A model generated the notes under the pieces. That model searched no databases and was not told where the DNA came from. It saw only the letters and a list, made by a program, of their open reading frames with translations. Of a stretch of DNA of 64,000 nucleotides, positions 14,427 through 25,475 are shown piece after piece. The stretch covers positions 21,001 to 85,000 of the forward strand of contig MCFH01000097.1 in the NCBI GenBank assembly GCA_002104945.1. Reading direction: 5' to 3'. A program made the position numbers and the translations under genes. Position 1 is the first letter of the stretch; every line of letters begins with the position of its first letter. The stretch comes from Piromyces finnis. Lineage: Eukaryota > Neocallimastigomycota > Neocallimastigomycetes > Neocallimastigales > Neocallimastigaceae.

Positions 14427-17400
14427 TTCCAAATTATCCAAATTATTAGCAATAAACTTATTAATGTTACTATTATTCTCATCTTTATTATTATTGTCAT
14501 TACCATCAGAAATAGTAGTGTTAACAATTAAATTCTCTTTCAAAGTTATTCTGGATAAAGCATCAGCAATTTTATTAGCTTTTCCTGGTTGATAAATAAT
14601 ATTAACTTTTAATTGACTAAATTTATCACACCAGCGTTGATGTTTCTTTGTATTCGGTTCTCCTTTCTTAATGATGGGAACTAAAGGTTCATGATCAGTA
14701 TAAAGAATGGTTTGAAATGGATTCCCTAGAATATATGGTTCAAATTGTAAAAGACAATAATAAGCAGCAGTACCTTCTAATTCAGTAGTGGTATAATTTT
14801 CTTCCGTTTTCTTAATACTTCTACTAACAAAATAAACTGGGTGTTCAATATTGTCATCATATAACTGTAGTAAAACACCACCAATTCCATATCCACAAGC
14901 ATCAGATCTAATTATAAAAGGAACATCAAATTTAGGAAAACAAAGAATTGGTGCATTAACTAGGCAATATATCAGATTTCTGAAACTTTGTTCTTGAATT
15001 TCTGTCCATTCATATTTAATTTTTTTCTTTAATAGTTTGCAAAGAGGAGCTGCAATAGCAGAATAATTTTCAATAAAATTTCTGTAATAACTAGTCATAC
15101 CTAAAAATGAACGTAGTTCAGAAATATCTCGTGGTGGGTTCATTTCTTTAATAGATGCGACTTTCTTTTCCAAAGGAAGTAAACCATCAATAGTAACCCG
15201 ATGACCTAAAGCCTCTATTTCAAGTTGACAAAAAGAACATTTCTCAATATTTAACTTTAATTTGTTATTACGTAAAATAGTAAAAACTTTTCTTAAGTCA
15301 TTAATATGATCTTCAAAACTAGGAGAATAAATAATAATATCATCTAAATATATTTGAACACATTCATTAATTAAATCGAAAAAGATACGATTCATTTCGC
15401 GCTGAAAAGTGGCAGGAGCATTAGTTAATCCAAAAGGCATAACTTTAAAATAATAGTTACCAAATTTAGTGGTAAAAGAAGTTTTATCCATATCTTCTTT
15501 GAACATAGGAATTTGATGATATCCACTAAATAAATCGATTGTTGAAAAGATTTTTGAGTCTTTAAGTGAATCAAGAATTTCTTTGATTTTAGGTAGGGCG
15601 TATGCATCTTTAACAGTTACATTATTTAATTTTCTAAAATCAATGCAAAGGCGCCATTTTCCATTTTTCTTCTTAACCATAACCACTGGAGAAGCCCACG
15701 GAGAATGAGACGGTTCAATTAGACCTTTATTAATTAGTTTTTCTAATTCTTCTTTTAAACCTGATAATTGAACTTGTGAAATATTATAAGCTTTTTGTTT
15801 AATAGGGCGCACATTATCCTCCAAAATAATGTGGTGTGGTAACAAATTTGATGGTTCCAAATCATCAGAAGATACAGCAATAACATCATTAAAATTTTTA
15901 AGAAGAGAACTAAATAAATTTTTATCAACATCGTTATCAACTTTGATATTAGAAATTATATTATTAATAATATCCATTTTATTATTATTATTATTTTCTA
16001 TTTTGTTAGGTCTATTTTCTTCAACTACAGCTAAAATAGTACTAGCGGTTATATCTTCATAATCAAAATAAATATCTTCTACATCATTGGAATAGCAAGA
16101 AAGAGCTTGGGATTGAAATATAGAAATATCTTCAACATCAACAATAGGAATAAATTTATTATCAGAAGATTTCAAAATTAATGTTTTATCAACTGTATCA
16201 ATCATAATGCGATTTTCATTTTGTGTTATAAATCCAATAATAGCATCATAAAATGAATCGTTTTTATCTGATATTCTAAATATAGAATCAAATTCAATTT
16301 TGCCTATTTTTACATGAAGTTTCACTAGATCATATACTCTAGCAACATCATCAACCATTGCTTGTCTTATTCTTCCTCTAATTTGTCCTACAATTTCAAA
16401 ATCTTTAATTTTATTATCTAAAAAGGAGCGCGTAATTAAATTTGTGTTACTACATGCATCAATAAATATAGCTGCTGAATGGGAATTGATTGTACCATGA
16501 ACAACTGCAACATCATGATCGTTTACTTTGGTTCTTCCATCGATATTAATGAAATTATTATTTAATTTATACAAATTATTATTATTTTCATCAACTTCAG
16601 TGGTACTAATAGTAATATTATCCAACTTTAAATTCTTTAATCCCTTAATTAATTCAGCTTTGGACGTTTTACTAACACCTAAAAGTTGTCCAAAAGTAAT
16701 ATTAGCTGGAGTATTTAATAAATCGGTACATATATTATATTCTTCTGAATCTTTTAGCATTTGGATTGAAGTTTTTGTTTTTATACTATTAGAATTATCA
16801 CTAGGTAATATATTTTCCAAAGTGGATTCTTCATTTATACGCGTGTTTTTACGCGTTTTCTTTACCTTATTAGCTTCTTTCATATCTATATCGGTATTTA
16901 AACTGGTAGTCTTATTTTTCTTTGATTTATCTTCATTTTCTAATTTAAAATTTACTTTCTTGGTTTTATTATTCTTATCAATTGAATTATCATTAATATT
17001 ATTATTCAATTTTATATTATTATTTATATCTTTTTCATTATTATTATTATCCGAAGTGTTATCCTTAATATTACTATAATTATTTTTATTATTGATATTG
17101 ATATTATTATTAATATTATTATTATCATTATTATTTAAATTATTATTGTTAAAATTATTACTAGAATTATTAGTATTATTATTGGTATTAAAATTATTAT
17201 TATAGATATCATCAAAATTATTACTAATATTATTGTTAAAATTATTTTCATTTGTAATATTGCTATTCATATTATTAAAATTGTTATTATTTATATTATT
17301 ATTTGAATTAGTTTTATTCATATTATTAATGTTATTATTAGTGTTAATATTAGTATTAATATTTTTAAAATTATTCTTTTCTCTTTCTGTATTAGGAATT

Positions 17401-17510
17401 CTGGAATATGGATTTTTAGCTTTTAATTTTTCATCTCGATGTCTTTTAGCTGCAGCAACAATAGCTTCATAATTAGGTGAATAAGTAGTTGCTGTAACAT
17501 CGGGATTCAT
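13152..17510 (-). CDS. pol: Element 1 Pol polyprotein (PR-RT-RNaseH-IN)
   Basis: 1452 codons from the first ATG. The first ~170 residues are extremely Asn-rich. A degenerate aspartic-protease site FIDACS lies near residue 352. RT has WRLCIDFRKLN and YLDD (near 722). RNase H has a SDACGYGIGG site (near 868). Integrase has an HHCC zinc site (about 1113-1153) and D, D, E in LDIIGP, ITDNG and NGLVENRNREIG, then a GPF/Y-type tail (YFIGPFI). No chromodomain is seen. The frame is -1 relative to gag and opens just after a TAA at 17571-17573. It lies downstream of gag and uses the same promoter. The DACS protease site departs from the usual DT/SGA, so protease activity is doubtful. Confidence 0.93.
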
Positions 17511-17587
17511 TGTATTATTATTATTATAGTAATAGTTATTATTAGTGTTGGCAGTTTGATTAACGGAAGTTTACCCTCTTCCATAAC

Positions 17588-18517
17588 CTAGTTTTTTGTA
17601 TAATATGTAGAGTTCATGTGTAGGCAAAATCTGGCAATATGACCTGGTTCATGGCAGAAATAACAGGTCTTTATGTGTAAGTTCTGCATTCCGTTAATCA
17701 AATCATTCATTTCATCATTTTGATTATTAATGCTAGTAGTTGATCTTGTATTATTATTAGGATTTGATATATTAGAATATTGTGTACTAGCACCATTATT
17801 CATACTATTATAGCTTTTACTATAATTAACATTATTACCATTATTATTACTATTATTATTAACATTATTATTTACTTTAATATTATGTGGAGAATTGTAA
17901 TTATTGTAATTATTCGAATATCTAGGCCTACTATAAGTATAATTCGAATCATTATAATTGTTATTATTAGTACGACGGTAGTTCATAGACGAAGTACTAG
18001 CTCTAAGATTTGGACCATTATGAATTTCATAATATCTTTCAGCAATCCCCATAGCATCTTCAATTGATTTTGGATCTGCGAATGCAACCTTTTCATAAAC
18101 ATCATCTTGTGCAACTAGAGCGAATTCATAGTCATACACAGAAATCTTGTCTTTGAATTCATCTGGCAGATCATCATAAAGCTTCATAAACTTTTTATCA
18201 AATTCTAATACATTTTCATTAACTTCAATTTTTAACATTTTTAATTTCCTAAATTTGGCAGCTTTATCATTGTTTGAATGATATTTCTTCATAAGTATTA
18301 CTTTACATTCATTAAGAGATAAGTCTCTATTTACTTTTCTCCTATGTTCCAGAATCGCTTTGGTAGCTTCTTCACGCGTACTAGCCAAAATATAACGGTA
18401 GATATCTTCATTAGCTACCTTTTCTATAGCTAACCAATTTTCTAAAAGATCCACCCAGGTATCTACATCTTGGTTAGTTCCTCCAATTGTTGGAAGTGGA
18501 ATTTTAAATTCACCCAT
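17588..18517 (-). CDS. gag: Element 1 Gag
   Basis: 309 residues, starting MGEFKIPLPTIGG. The N-terminal two thirds resemble retrotransposon capsid (helical, with DVWVDLLENW-like and FDKKFMKLYDDLP-like segments). An Asn/Tyr-rich linker follows, then a C-terminal zinc knuckle CYFCHEPGHIARFC (CX2CX4HX4C) typical of nucleocapsid. It should bind and package element RNA in virus-like particles in the cytoplasm. The stop TAG at 17588-17590 is directly preceded by A AAA AAC, a classic -1 frameshift heptamer, and pol lies in the -1 frame. Confidence 0.92.
   Translation of the reverse strand: MGEFKIPLPTIGGTNQDVDTWVDLLENWLAIEKVANEDIYRYILASTREEATKAILEHRRKVNRDLSLNECKVILMKKYHSNNDKAAKFRKLKMLKIEVNENVLEFDKKFMKLYDDLPDEFKDKISVYDYEFALVAQDDVYEKVAFADPKSIEDAMGIAERYYEIHNGPNLRASTSSMNYRRTNNNNYNDSNYTYSRPRYSNNYNNYNSPHNIKVNNNVNNNSNNNGNNVNYSKSYNSMNNGASTQYSNISNPNNNTRSTTSINNQNDEMNDLINGMQNLHIKTCYFCHEPGHIARFCLHMNSTYYTKN
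17591..17597 (-). promoter_or_regulatory. Predicted -1 frameshift heptamer A AAA AAC at the end of element 1 gag
   Basis: In the gag frame the last codons read ACA AAA AAC TAG, so A_AAA_AAC sits in phase directly on the stop codon. A -1 slip would continue CTA GGT TAT GGA AGA GGG and then meet TAA (17571-17573) before the otherwise open pol frame. The heptamer is intact but the read-through path is broken by one stop in this copy. Confidence 0.7.
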
Positions 18518-19329
18518 TATTGAATTGAAAATAGAATAAATAATTAAATGGTAATATTATATGAAATAAAAAAAAATAAAATAAAAATAAATGTAATTCT
18601 TAATTATAAGATTAAAATAATGTAAATAATACAATATTTTAATTCTCTTTAAATAAAATAAAATAAAATAAAATAATTAAAATAGTTAGAATTAAAATAA
18701 GTAAGAAGATACAATATTTTAATTCACTTAGATAATGATAATTATAAAATAATTAGAATTAAAATAAGTAAGAGAATACAATATTTTAATTCACTTAAAA
18801 TAATATGAAAATTTCTTTAAAATAAAACTCACTATAACTAATATAGTTGGTAGTAAGCTTAATCAGATATTATAAAATAAGTAAAAATATTATAAAATAT
18901 GTAATAATAATTCTTAAATATAAAATTCTTTATATATAATATAATGTTATATAGTAATAACATAAAACTTTTCAAACTATTGAATAAAAATAAAATAAAT
19001 AATCTACCAACTAATAAACATATATGAATAAAAGATTAATCGTTTTTATTCTGGTCCGATTTCCCCAGTTTCTCTTATTCAATTATATAAAAATAATAAA
19101 ATTGTATTAATAATAATATTCTTGTGGATATTAGAATATAACTTGACTAAAGTAAATACTCTAAATTTCACAAAATACAAAGGTAAAATAAAGAAAATAA
19201 AAATAACAATTAATTCAATTCAATAATATCGCGTTTATTTTCCACTTAATAATAAAACACTCAAACTAAATAATTAAATTCACCTATATTATAGATTTAA
19301 TTAACTAATATTAATATCTTTTATTCTAC
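18518..19329 (-). other. Untranslated leader of element 1
   Basis: About 0.8 kb between the primer-binding site and gag on the minus strand. It is A/T-rich with TAAAA-type repeats near 18650-18680 and has no significant open frame. It presumably carries packaging signals. Confidence 0.6.
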
Positions 19330-19348
19330 AACCTCACACTTCGCACCA
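19330..19348 (-). other. Primer-binding site of element 1, complementary to elongator tRNA-Met
   Basis: On the minus strand, TGGTGCGAAGTGTGAGGTT begins 3 nt after the 5' LTR. It is complementary over 19 nt to the 3' end (with A73 and CCA added) of the elongator tRNA-Met encoded at 59453-59525 in this window. Confidence 0.92.
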
Positions 19349-19351
19349 ATT

Positions 19352-19925
19352 TGATATAAGTTTCTTTTATGTTGTAGTAATTTAATATTAGTTTATTTAT
19401 AATTTATTATATTAGGTGAAAAATATTTTATTACTATTAACTTCTCTCTTATTAATAATTTCACTTATAATATTTTCTTATTAATTATTAAAGCTCTTCT
19501 CTTTTTAATTATTAATTATTTTTATATGAATATTTTTATATTATAAAATTCCTATAATATAATTGAATATCAATTATATAATGTAATGTACTCATAATAT
19601 ATGAATAATAATTAAATAGGATATAATATAATATATTTTACATTTTATATGAAATATTACTATATAAGGAAAGATAATGTAATACAAATAAATATTACAA
19701 TAAAATTAATACTAATATATAATATTAATATTTAAGAGTATAATGAAATATGTACATGAATTCTATAACTAATATATAAATAATGTATTATAATATATAT
19801 CAATTATTATATTATTATTATGAAATATTATATATAAATTTTTAAATATGAAATTGAATATTTTAAATAATAAAAATTATTTTAAATATGGCTAATATGT
19901 AGCTAGACATATAAATTTCATATCA
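19352..19925 (-). repeat. 5' LTR of element 1
   Basis: 574 bp, TGATATAAG...ATATCA as read on the plus strand, followed by the AACA target duplication. Confidence 0.92.
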
Positions 19926-19969
19926 AACATGTTAACATATTTTTATACTGAATCACATTATTATATAAG

Positions 19970-20543
19970 TGATATAAGTTTCTTTTATGTTGTAGTAATT
20001 TAATATTAGTTTATTTATAATTATTATATTAGGTGAAAAATATTTTATTACTATTAACTTCTCTCTTATTAATAATTTCACTTATAATATTTTCTTATTA
20101 ATTATTAAAGCTCTTCTCTTTCTAATTATTAATTATTTTTATATGAATATTTTTATATTATAAAATTCCTATAATATAATTGAATATCAATTATATAATG
20201 TAATGTATTCATAATATATGAATAATAATTAAATAGGATATAATATAATATATTTTACATTTTATATGAAATATTACTATATAAGGAAAGATAATGTAAT
20301 ACAAATAAATATTACAATAAAATTAATACTAATATATAATATTAATATTTAAGAGTATAATGAAATATGTACATGAATTCTATAACTAATATATAAATAA
20401 TGTATTATAATATATATCAATTATTATATTATTATTATGAAATATTATATATAAATTTTTAAATATGAAATTGAATATTTTAAATAATAAAAATTATTTT
20501 AAATATTGGCTAATATGTAGCTAGACATATAAATTTCATATCA
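19970..20543 (-). repeat. Solo LTR of the element 1 family
   Basis: 574 bp, very close to the LTR at 19352-19925 and lying only 44 bp beyond element 1. It is flanked by TAAG on both sides (19966-19969 and 20544-20547), so it is an independent insertion reduced by LTR-LTR recombination, not a tandem duplication of element 1. Confidence 0.9.
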
Positions 20544-21107
20544 TAAGTGATACGGGTTAATTTTATGTAGAAAGAATTAAACTTTAAATAATATATGTTT
20601 TATTAATAATTTTATTTATTACGTTCCAATATTTCTATTCTGTCTAAATACTAAAACGTTCTGTCGTTGTCAAATATTAAAATTTTTAATAATAATTATT
20701 CCCTAGTTTATTTATAATAATGAGGCTTACTTAATAATTAATTGTCCAATTATAAGGCTGGAACTATATGGATTCTACATCTACATTATTCTTTTACAGT
20801 ACATGATATTACATTTGTCATACATTCTCATTACATTCTTGTACATTGTAGAAACAATTAATTTTATAATAAAACTATATAAATTTAATATTAGGAAAAA
20901 TTACTAATATAATAATATGTTCAAGTCACATATTATTTTTATATCATAAAAATCAATAATTTCAATAAAGTTGTACTTCAGTAGAAATTATTGTTAATAA
21001 TAAACCTCCATTAAAATCAATAAATAAGATTTATATTAAAAAACCTTAATTATAAATAACTTCGACCTATTCTTGAATTAATTCTGATATGTCTTTAATA
21101 GAAATAG
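20544..21107. other. Unclassified A/T-rich sequence, probably decayed repeat
   Basis: Less A/T-extreme than the true intergenic DNA, without open frames. Nothing in it could be paired convincingly with other copies in the window. Confidence 0.3.
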
Positions 21108-21391
21108 TGTAAAAATATCAAACGTCTCAACTTAATATCTTTAATGTAAATTAAGCCACAAGTATTATTGTTTAAGTTACACAAATTATATTATAAAAAA
21201 AGAAAATGAAACATAATTTATTTATTAATAATTAAAATTTAAAACAAAATAAATTATTAATTTATTTTTAATGTTTAACATGTAAATTAAAATTCTCAAT
21301 TTAAATCCCTAGTTTTAGTATTGTTCTTTCATAGAAATAGATAAATAGTATATAAATAATAAATGATTAATATATAAATGTATACACCCTT
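21108..21391 (+). repeat. Truncated LTR of family D
   Basis: It starts TGTAAAAATATCAAACG and matches the first ~280 bp of the solo LTR at 22797-23413 with scattered differences, then stops where another element's 3' end begins. Confidence 0.7.
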
Positions 21392-21965
21392 GTATATAGT
21401 TTTTTTGGCTTGGGAGGTAATTTCTAGCTTTAGTTTTCATAGTTTATTTTAGTTTTTTCTTTCCTTTACCTACAAGCATTCTGTTTTTAGTTTCCGTATA
21501 CTAGTAATCGTCTGGAATCCGATTATAGAGGGGGACATTGTAACGATATCAAGTATCGTTATAACCATTAGGATAACTCAATGGTACCTGGCTTTGGTTT
21601 AGTATAGATTATGTCACTGGTTCGAATCCTACTATTTATTTTTTATAATTTATGTTTTAATTAAATGAATAGTTAGATAAATTATATTTAAATTAAATGT
21701 ATGAATAATTATAGAATAGATAAATTTTATATTAATGTAAAATCCAATCATGTATTATAGAGTTAGAATTAACGAATATAAATAACCATGTATTATTTTT
21801 ATTTTATGCTCTTTGAGCTATTATTAACATTGAATAATAATAAATAAAATATTATAAAATCCTAAATAATATTGTTTATTTAATTTTGTTTTTTTATTTA
21901 TTTATTTGTTTTATTTATTATTATTTCCTACAACAACCTAGTGGTTCTCACTTGTTCACGTTACA
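21392..21965 (+). mobile_element. 3' end and LTR of an unidentified LTR element (family E)
   Basis: 21392-21538 is internal sequence ending in a polypurine tract, AGAGGGGGACAT. It is followed by a 427-bp LTR, TGTAACGATATC...CACGTTACA (21539-21965). The rest of the element is absent. A diverged, inverted second copy of this LTR lies at 22459-22796. Both copies contain tRNA-like A and B boxes. Confidence 0.75.
21574..21644 (+). promoter_or_regulatory. tRNA-like Pol III boxes inside LTR E
   Basis: TAACTCAATGG (21574-21584) resembles an A-box, GGTTCGAATCC (21619-21629) is a perfect B-box, and six T residues follow at 21639-21644. The acceptor and T stems do not pair, so it is not a functional tRNA gene. 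The same arrangement recurs on the minus strand in the second LTR copy, with TGGTTCAATGG and GATTCGAATCC (22769-22779 and 22725-22735). Confidence 0.55.
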
Positions 21966-22458
21966 AATAGTTAAGAATTTAGCATAGGTTTTAAATAATA
22001 ATATATTTTAAATAAATAGTTATAATATAATATAAATGTATTTAGGTGTAAAGAAATGTGTCTTTAACAATAAAACAAATTATAATATTTACTAAATAAC
22101 TTAGTAATATTAACACTTTAAAATATTCTGTAAATTATTAATTTATAAAAATATCATTAAAAACACATAGAATTTAACTTAATAAGTTAGTGTTTAATAA
22201 TATAATTATTTATTAATAAAATCTCGATTTTTTAAAATATTTGGGAAAATTCACTTGTATTTATACTAAAAATTTTTTAAATTAATTTATAAAATTTTTT
22301 CTTAAAATTCTTAACCAATCAATAATCTTCATATAAAATAAAATTTAAAAATAAAATAAATGATTTTTATACTTGTTCATTTGCAAGTTTTTGCTAGTTT
22401 AAAATATATAATTATTTTATTTAATTATAAAGTTTTAATATTTAATAACTCTTGTATT
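21966..22458. repeat. Remnants of family D LTR and of repeat family R1
   Basis: 21980-22040 resembles the middle of LTR D (TTTTAAATAATAATATAT and neighbours). About 22330-22458 matches repeat R1, recognisable by TTTTTATACTTGTTCATTT and TAATAACTCTTGTATT. The R1 copy is cut by the inverted LTR E copy. Confidence 0.5.
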
Positions 22459-22796
22459 TGTAACAAGAAACTAGTGATAACCACTAGGTTGTTGTAGGAA
22501 TTAATAATAAATAAAATAAATAAATAAAAACACAGAATTAAATAAATATTATTATTTGGATTTTATATTATTTTATTTATTATTATTGAATGTTAATAAT
22601 AGCTCAAAGAGCATAAAATAAAAAATAATACATGGTTTTTATATTCAATATATCTATTCTAAATTACATGATTGGTTATTACATAAAAATATAACAATAT
22701 TAATTTTATAAAAAGGAAACAGTCGGATTCGAATCAATGACAAAATCCATACCAGACTATGACCAGTACCATTGAACCATCAAAACCATTATAATA
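22459..22796 (-). repeat. Inverted, diverged copy of LTR E, cut by a solo LTR
   Basis: On the plus strand it starts TGTAACAAGAAACTAG. It matches the reverse complement of 21539-21965 with many differences, including the CCACTAGGTTGTTGTAGG end and the tRNA-like boxes. It is interrupted at 22796 by solo LTR D1; a short tail resumes at about 23419. Confidence 0.7.
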
Positions 22797-23413
22797 TGTA
22801 AAGATATCAAACGCCTCAACTTGATATCTTTAATGTAACTTAAGCCACAAGTATTATTGTTTAAGTTACACAAATTATATTCAGAAAAAGAAAATGAGAC
22901 ATAATTTATTTATTAATAATTAAAGTTTAAAACAAAATAAATTATTAATTTATTTTTAATGTTTAACAAGTAAATTAAAATTCTCAATTTAAATCCCTAG
23001 TTTTAGTATTGTTTTTTTCATAGAAATAGATAAATAATATATAAATAATAAATGATTAATATATCAATAATACATGGGCACATATTCAAATTAAATAGTA
23101 CTTAATTTGAATTGCCAATTGTATTTTACTAAAAATAGTTATAGTTTAAATATTTATTGATAATTAAGATTTTAGTGTAGATTTTAAATAATAATATATA
23201 AGAAATAAATAGTTATAATATAATATAATTGTACTTAGGAAAAATATAAATAGAAGATATTTTTCATCATTTTGATCGATGTAATTGTTATTAATAAATT
23301 TCTATTATAATAAAAGATATTTTTTAATAAAACAATTTTTATTTTTATTTTAAATTTAGTGTTATTGTAATAGAATAGATATCCTAATCTATTCTTTCTG
23401 TGTCGCCATTACA
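22797..23413 (+). repeat. Solo LTR D1 with 5-bp target duplication
   Basis: 617 bp, TGTAAAGATATC...GCCATTACA, flanked by TAATA on both sides (22792-22796 and 23414-23418). It contains TATAAATA (23245-23252) and, 36 nt on, GTAATTGTTAT (23281-23291). This pair is shared with the LTR of element 3, so family D is a relative of element 3. The inverted copy is at 24812-25427. Confidence 0.9.
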
Positions 23414-23439
23414 TAATAATACTTGATAAATAATTAAAT

Positions 23440-23456
23440 TTATAAATTATGAATTT

Positions 23457-23492
<36 letters not shown>

Positions 23493-23563
23493 AAACACAG
23501 ATAGTTAAAAATTAAAATAATTAACATGTATAAAATTATTAAATTAAAAATTATAAATGTAAA

Positions 23564-23594
<31 letters not shown>

Positions 23595-24025
23595 TAAATT
23601 AAATAGTTTATATTTGCTTATAATTATATTTTAAAATAATAATTTTGTATAAATAGTGATAGAATTACTTTATTTTAAAAGATGTTCCTAATAATCCAGA
23701 GCGAAAAATTAGATAATATTTTTAAATATTAAATTCAAAAATGATTTTATAATAAAACTTATTTTTAAAAGGGTTACTAATAATCCCTGAAAATTAGAAT
23801 ATAAAACATACTTTTTTTTTATTTAATAATACTAGAGTTATTAAATAATGATATAATTTTATAATTAAATAAACTTTATATTTTTAAACATTAACTAATA
23901 CTTGCAAATGAACAAGTATAAAAATCATTTATTTTATTTTATTTTTTTTTATTTTTTTTTTAGATACAAATATTATCACTTTCTATATTCATTTATAGAA
24001 TTAAGATAATATCCTCTTCGTATCA
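23440..24025 (-). repeat. Repeat family R1, minus orientation
   Basis: Read on the minus strand it starts TGATACGAAG and contains CACTTGTTCATTTGCAAG-like sequence and AATAATCCAG, ending in a (TTA)n tract. Other copies are at 52020-52522 (plus), 42600-43210 (minus), 56576-56830 (plus, truncated) and 22330-22458 (plus, truncated). The TG start and partial TSD contexts suggest an LTR, but no internal region is found. Confidence 0.55.
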
Positions 24026-24029
24026 ATGT

Positions 24030-25462
24030 TGATATAATTTAATAATAATCTTAATTTTGAATTTTACTTCAAAAAGTGATTATTATATTATATCTTTTGT
24101 TATAACTATATAAGTTATATTGATTAAGATTTAAAATCGTTTTTATAAAAATTAATAAAATTGTTTTGTTAAAACACTAAATGGTTTTATTAGAAACACT
24201 TGTTTTTCTAATATTTAAATATTTAAAATTTTTATTTATTTAAGTATGAAAGTGATTATTAAAATTATAAAATATTAATCTAACTATATAATATTTCTTT
24301 ATTAATAATAATAATAATGATTAAAATAAGAATATTTACATGTATTTATATTTTCTTTTAAATTTAAACTATTTACATTAAAACAATAAAATTAATAACT
24401 ATTTACAATAAAAATAATAAAAGTAATTAGAAATAACAATAAAAGAAATAATTAAAAGTTAAAGAATATAAAAAGTTGTTTATTTTACAATTAATTAAAG
24501 TAATAATTATTTTTAATGTTTTAATAAAGGTGTTTAATTATATTATTTTATAACATGAATTATTATATTTGTTTACTTTTAAAGTGTAATTTACTAACGA
24601 AGTTATTAAATATTTAATTTAACAATTAATTTAACAAAAGTTATATATTTTGATCTCGATTAATTAAAGTTTATTATTTTCTTTCAATAATCAAAATATA
24701 TGCAGTGTTTAGGATTAATTTTATTTAAGAATTTTGGTAAAGTACTTAATTAAACTATAACTTGTTTTAAGTTACTTTTATGGTTAACTTAAAAATCAGG
24801 TTTAATAATAATGTAATGCTGACACAGAAAGAATAGATTAGGATATCTATTCTATTACAATAACACAAAATTTAAAATAAAATAAAAAATTGTTTTATTA
24901 AAAATATCTTTTATTATAATAGAAATTTTATTAATAACAATTACATTGATAAAATGATGAAAAATATTTTCTATTTATATTTTTCCTAAATACATTTATA
25001 TTATATTATAACTATTTATTTAAAATATATTATTATTTAAAACCTACACTAAAATCTTAATTATTAATAAAATATTTAAACTATAACTATTTTAGTAAAA
25101 TTAAATAGGCAATTCAAATCAAATACTATTTAATTTGAATATGTGCCCATGTATTATTTATATATTAATCATTTATTATTTATATACTATTCATCTTTTT
25201 CTATCAAAAAACAATACTAAAACTAAGAAATTAAATTGAGAAATTTAATTTATTTGTAAAACATTAAAAATAAATTAATAATTTATTTTGTTTCAAACTT
25301 TAATTATTAATAAATAAATTATGTCTCATTTTCTTTTTCTGTAATATAAATTGTGTAACTTAAACAATAATACTTGTGGCTTAAGTTACATTAAAGATAT
25401 CAAGCTGAGGCGTTTGATATCTTTACAAATAATTTTATATTTATTAATTTCATTATTTATCA
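24030..25462 (-). repeat. 3' LTR of element 2, split by solo LTR D2
   Basis: The pieces 24030-24811 and 25433-25462 join to the same 812-bp sequence as 39172-39983. The terminus is TTATCA here and TTATTA in the other copy. Confidence 0.9.
24812..25427 (-). repeat. Solo LTR D2 inserted in the element 2 3' LTR
   Basis: 616 bp, TGTAATGCTGAC...ATCTTTACA on the plus strand, flanked by AATAA on both sides (24807-24811 and 25428-25432). It is the reverse complement of LTR D1 with few differences. Confidence 0.92.
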
Positions 25463-25475
25463 ATTTCTCGGCCTT

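Larger units (their letters stand above)
12237..19925 (-). mobile_element. Element 1: complete Ty3/gypsy LTR retrotransposon
   Basis: A 7.7-kb element on the minus strand. LTRs are at 12237-12811 (3') and 19352-19925 (5'), both starting TGATAT and ending ATATCA. The flanking duplication is AACA on both sides (12233-12236 and 19926-19929). Order on the minus strand is 5' LTR, tRNA-Met primer site, about 0.8 kb leader, gag, pol, 3' LTR. Pol order PR-RT-RNaseH-IN identifies Ty3/gypsy. The two LTRs differ at about 8-10 visible sites in 575, so this looks older than elements 2 and 3. A stop codon blocks the gag-pol -1 frame, so this copy is probably not autonomous. Confidence 0.93.

Noticed and set aside
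14236-17472. Several plus-strand frames within element 1 pol
   Set aside because: Leu/Ile/Ser-rich mirrors of Asn-rich coding sequence on the minus strand.
17511-17590. Simple intact Gag-Pol fusion in element 1
   Set aside because: The -1 frame after the heptamer meets TAA at 17571-17573 before pol.
19966-20548. 5-bp rather than 4-bp duplications for element 1 and element 2 families
   Set aside because: A fifth matching base exists in each case but on different sides (T after for element 1 and its solo LTR, A before for element 2), so 4 bp is the consistent reading.
21561-21644. Functional tRNA gene in LTR E
   Set aside because: A and B boxes are present but acceptor and T stems do not pair and no clear anticodon stem forms.
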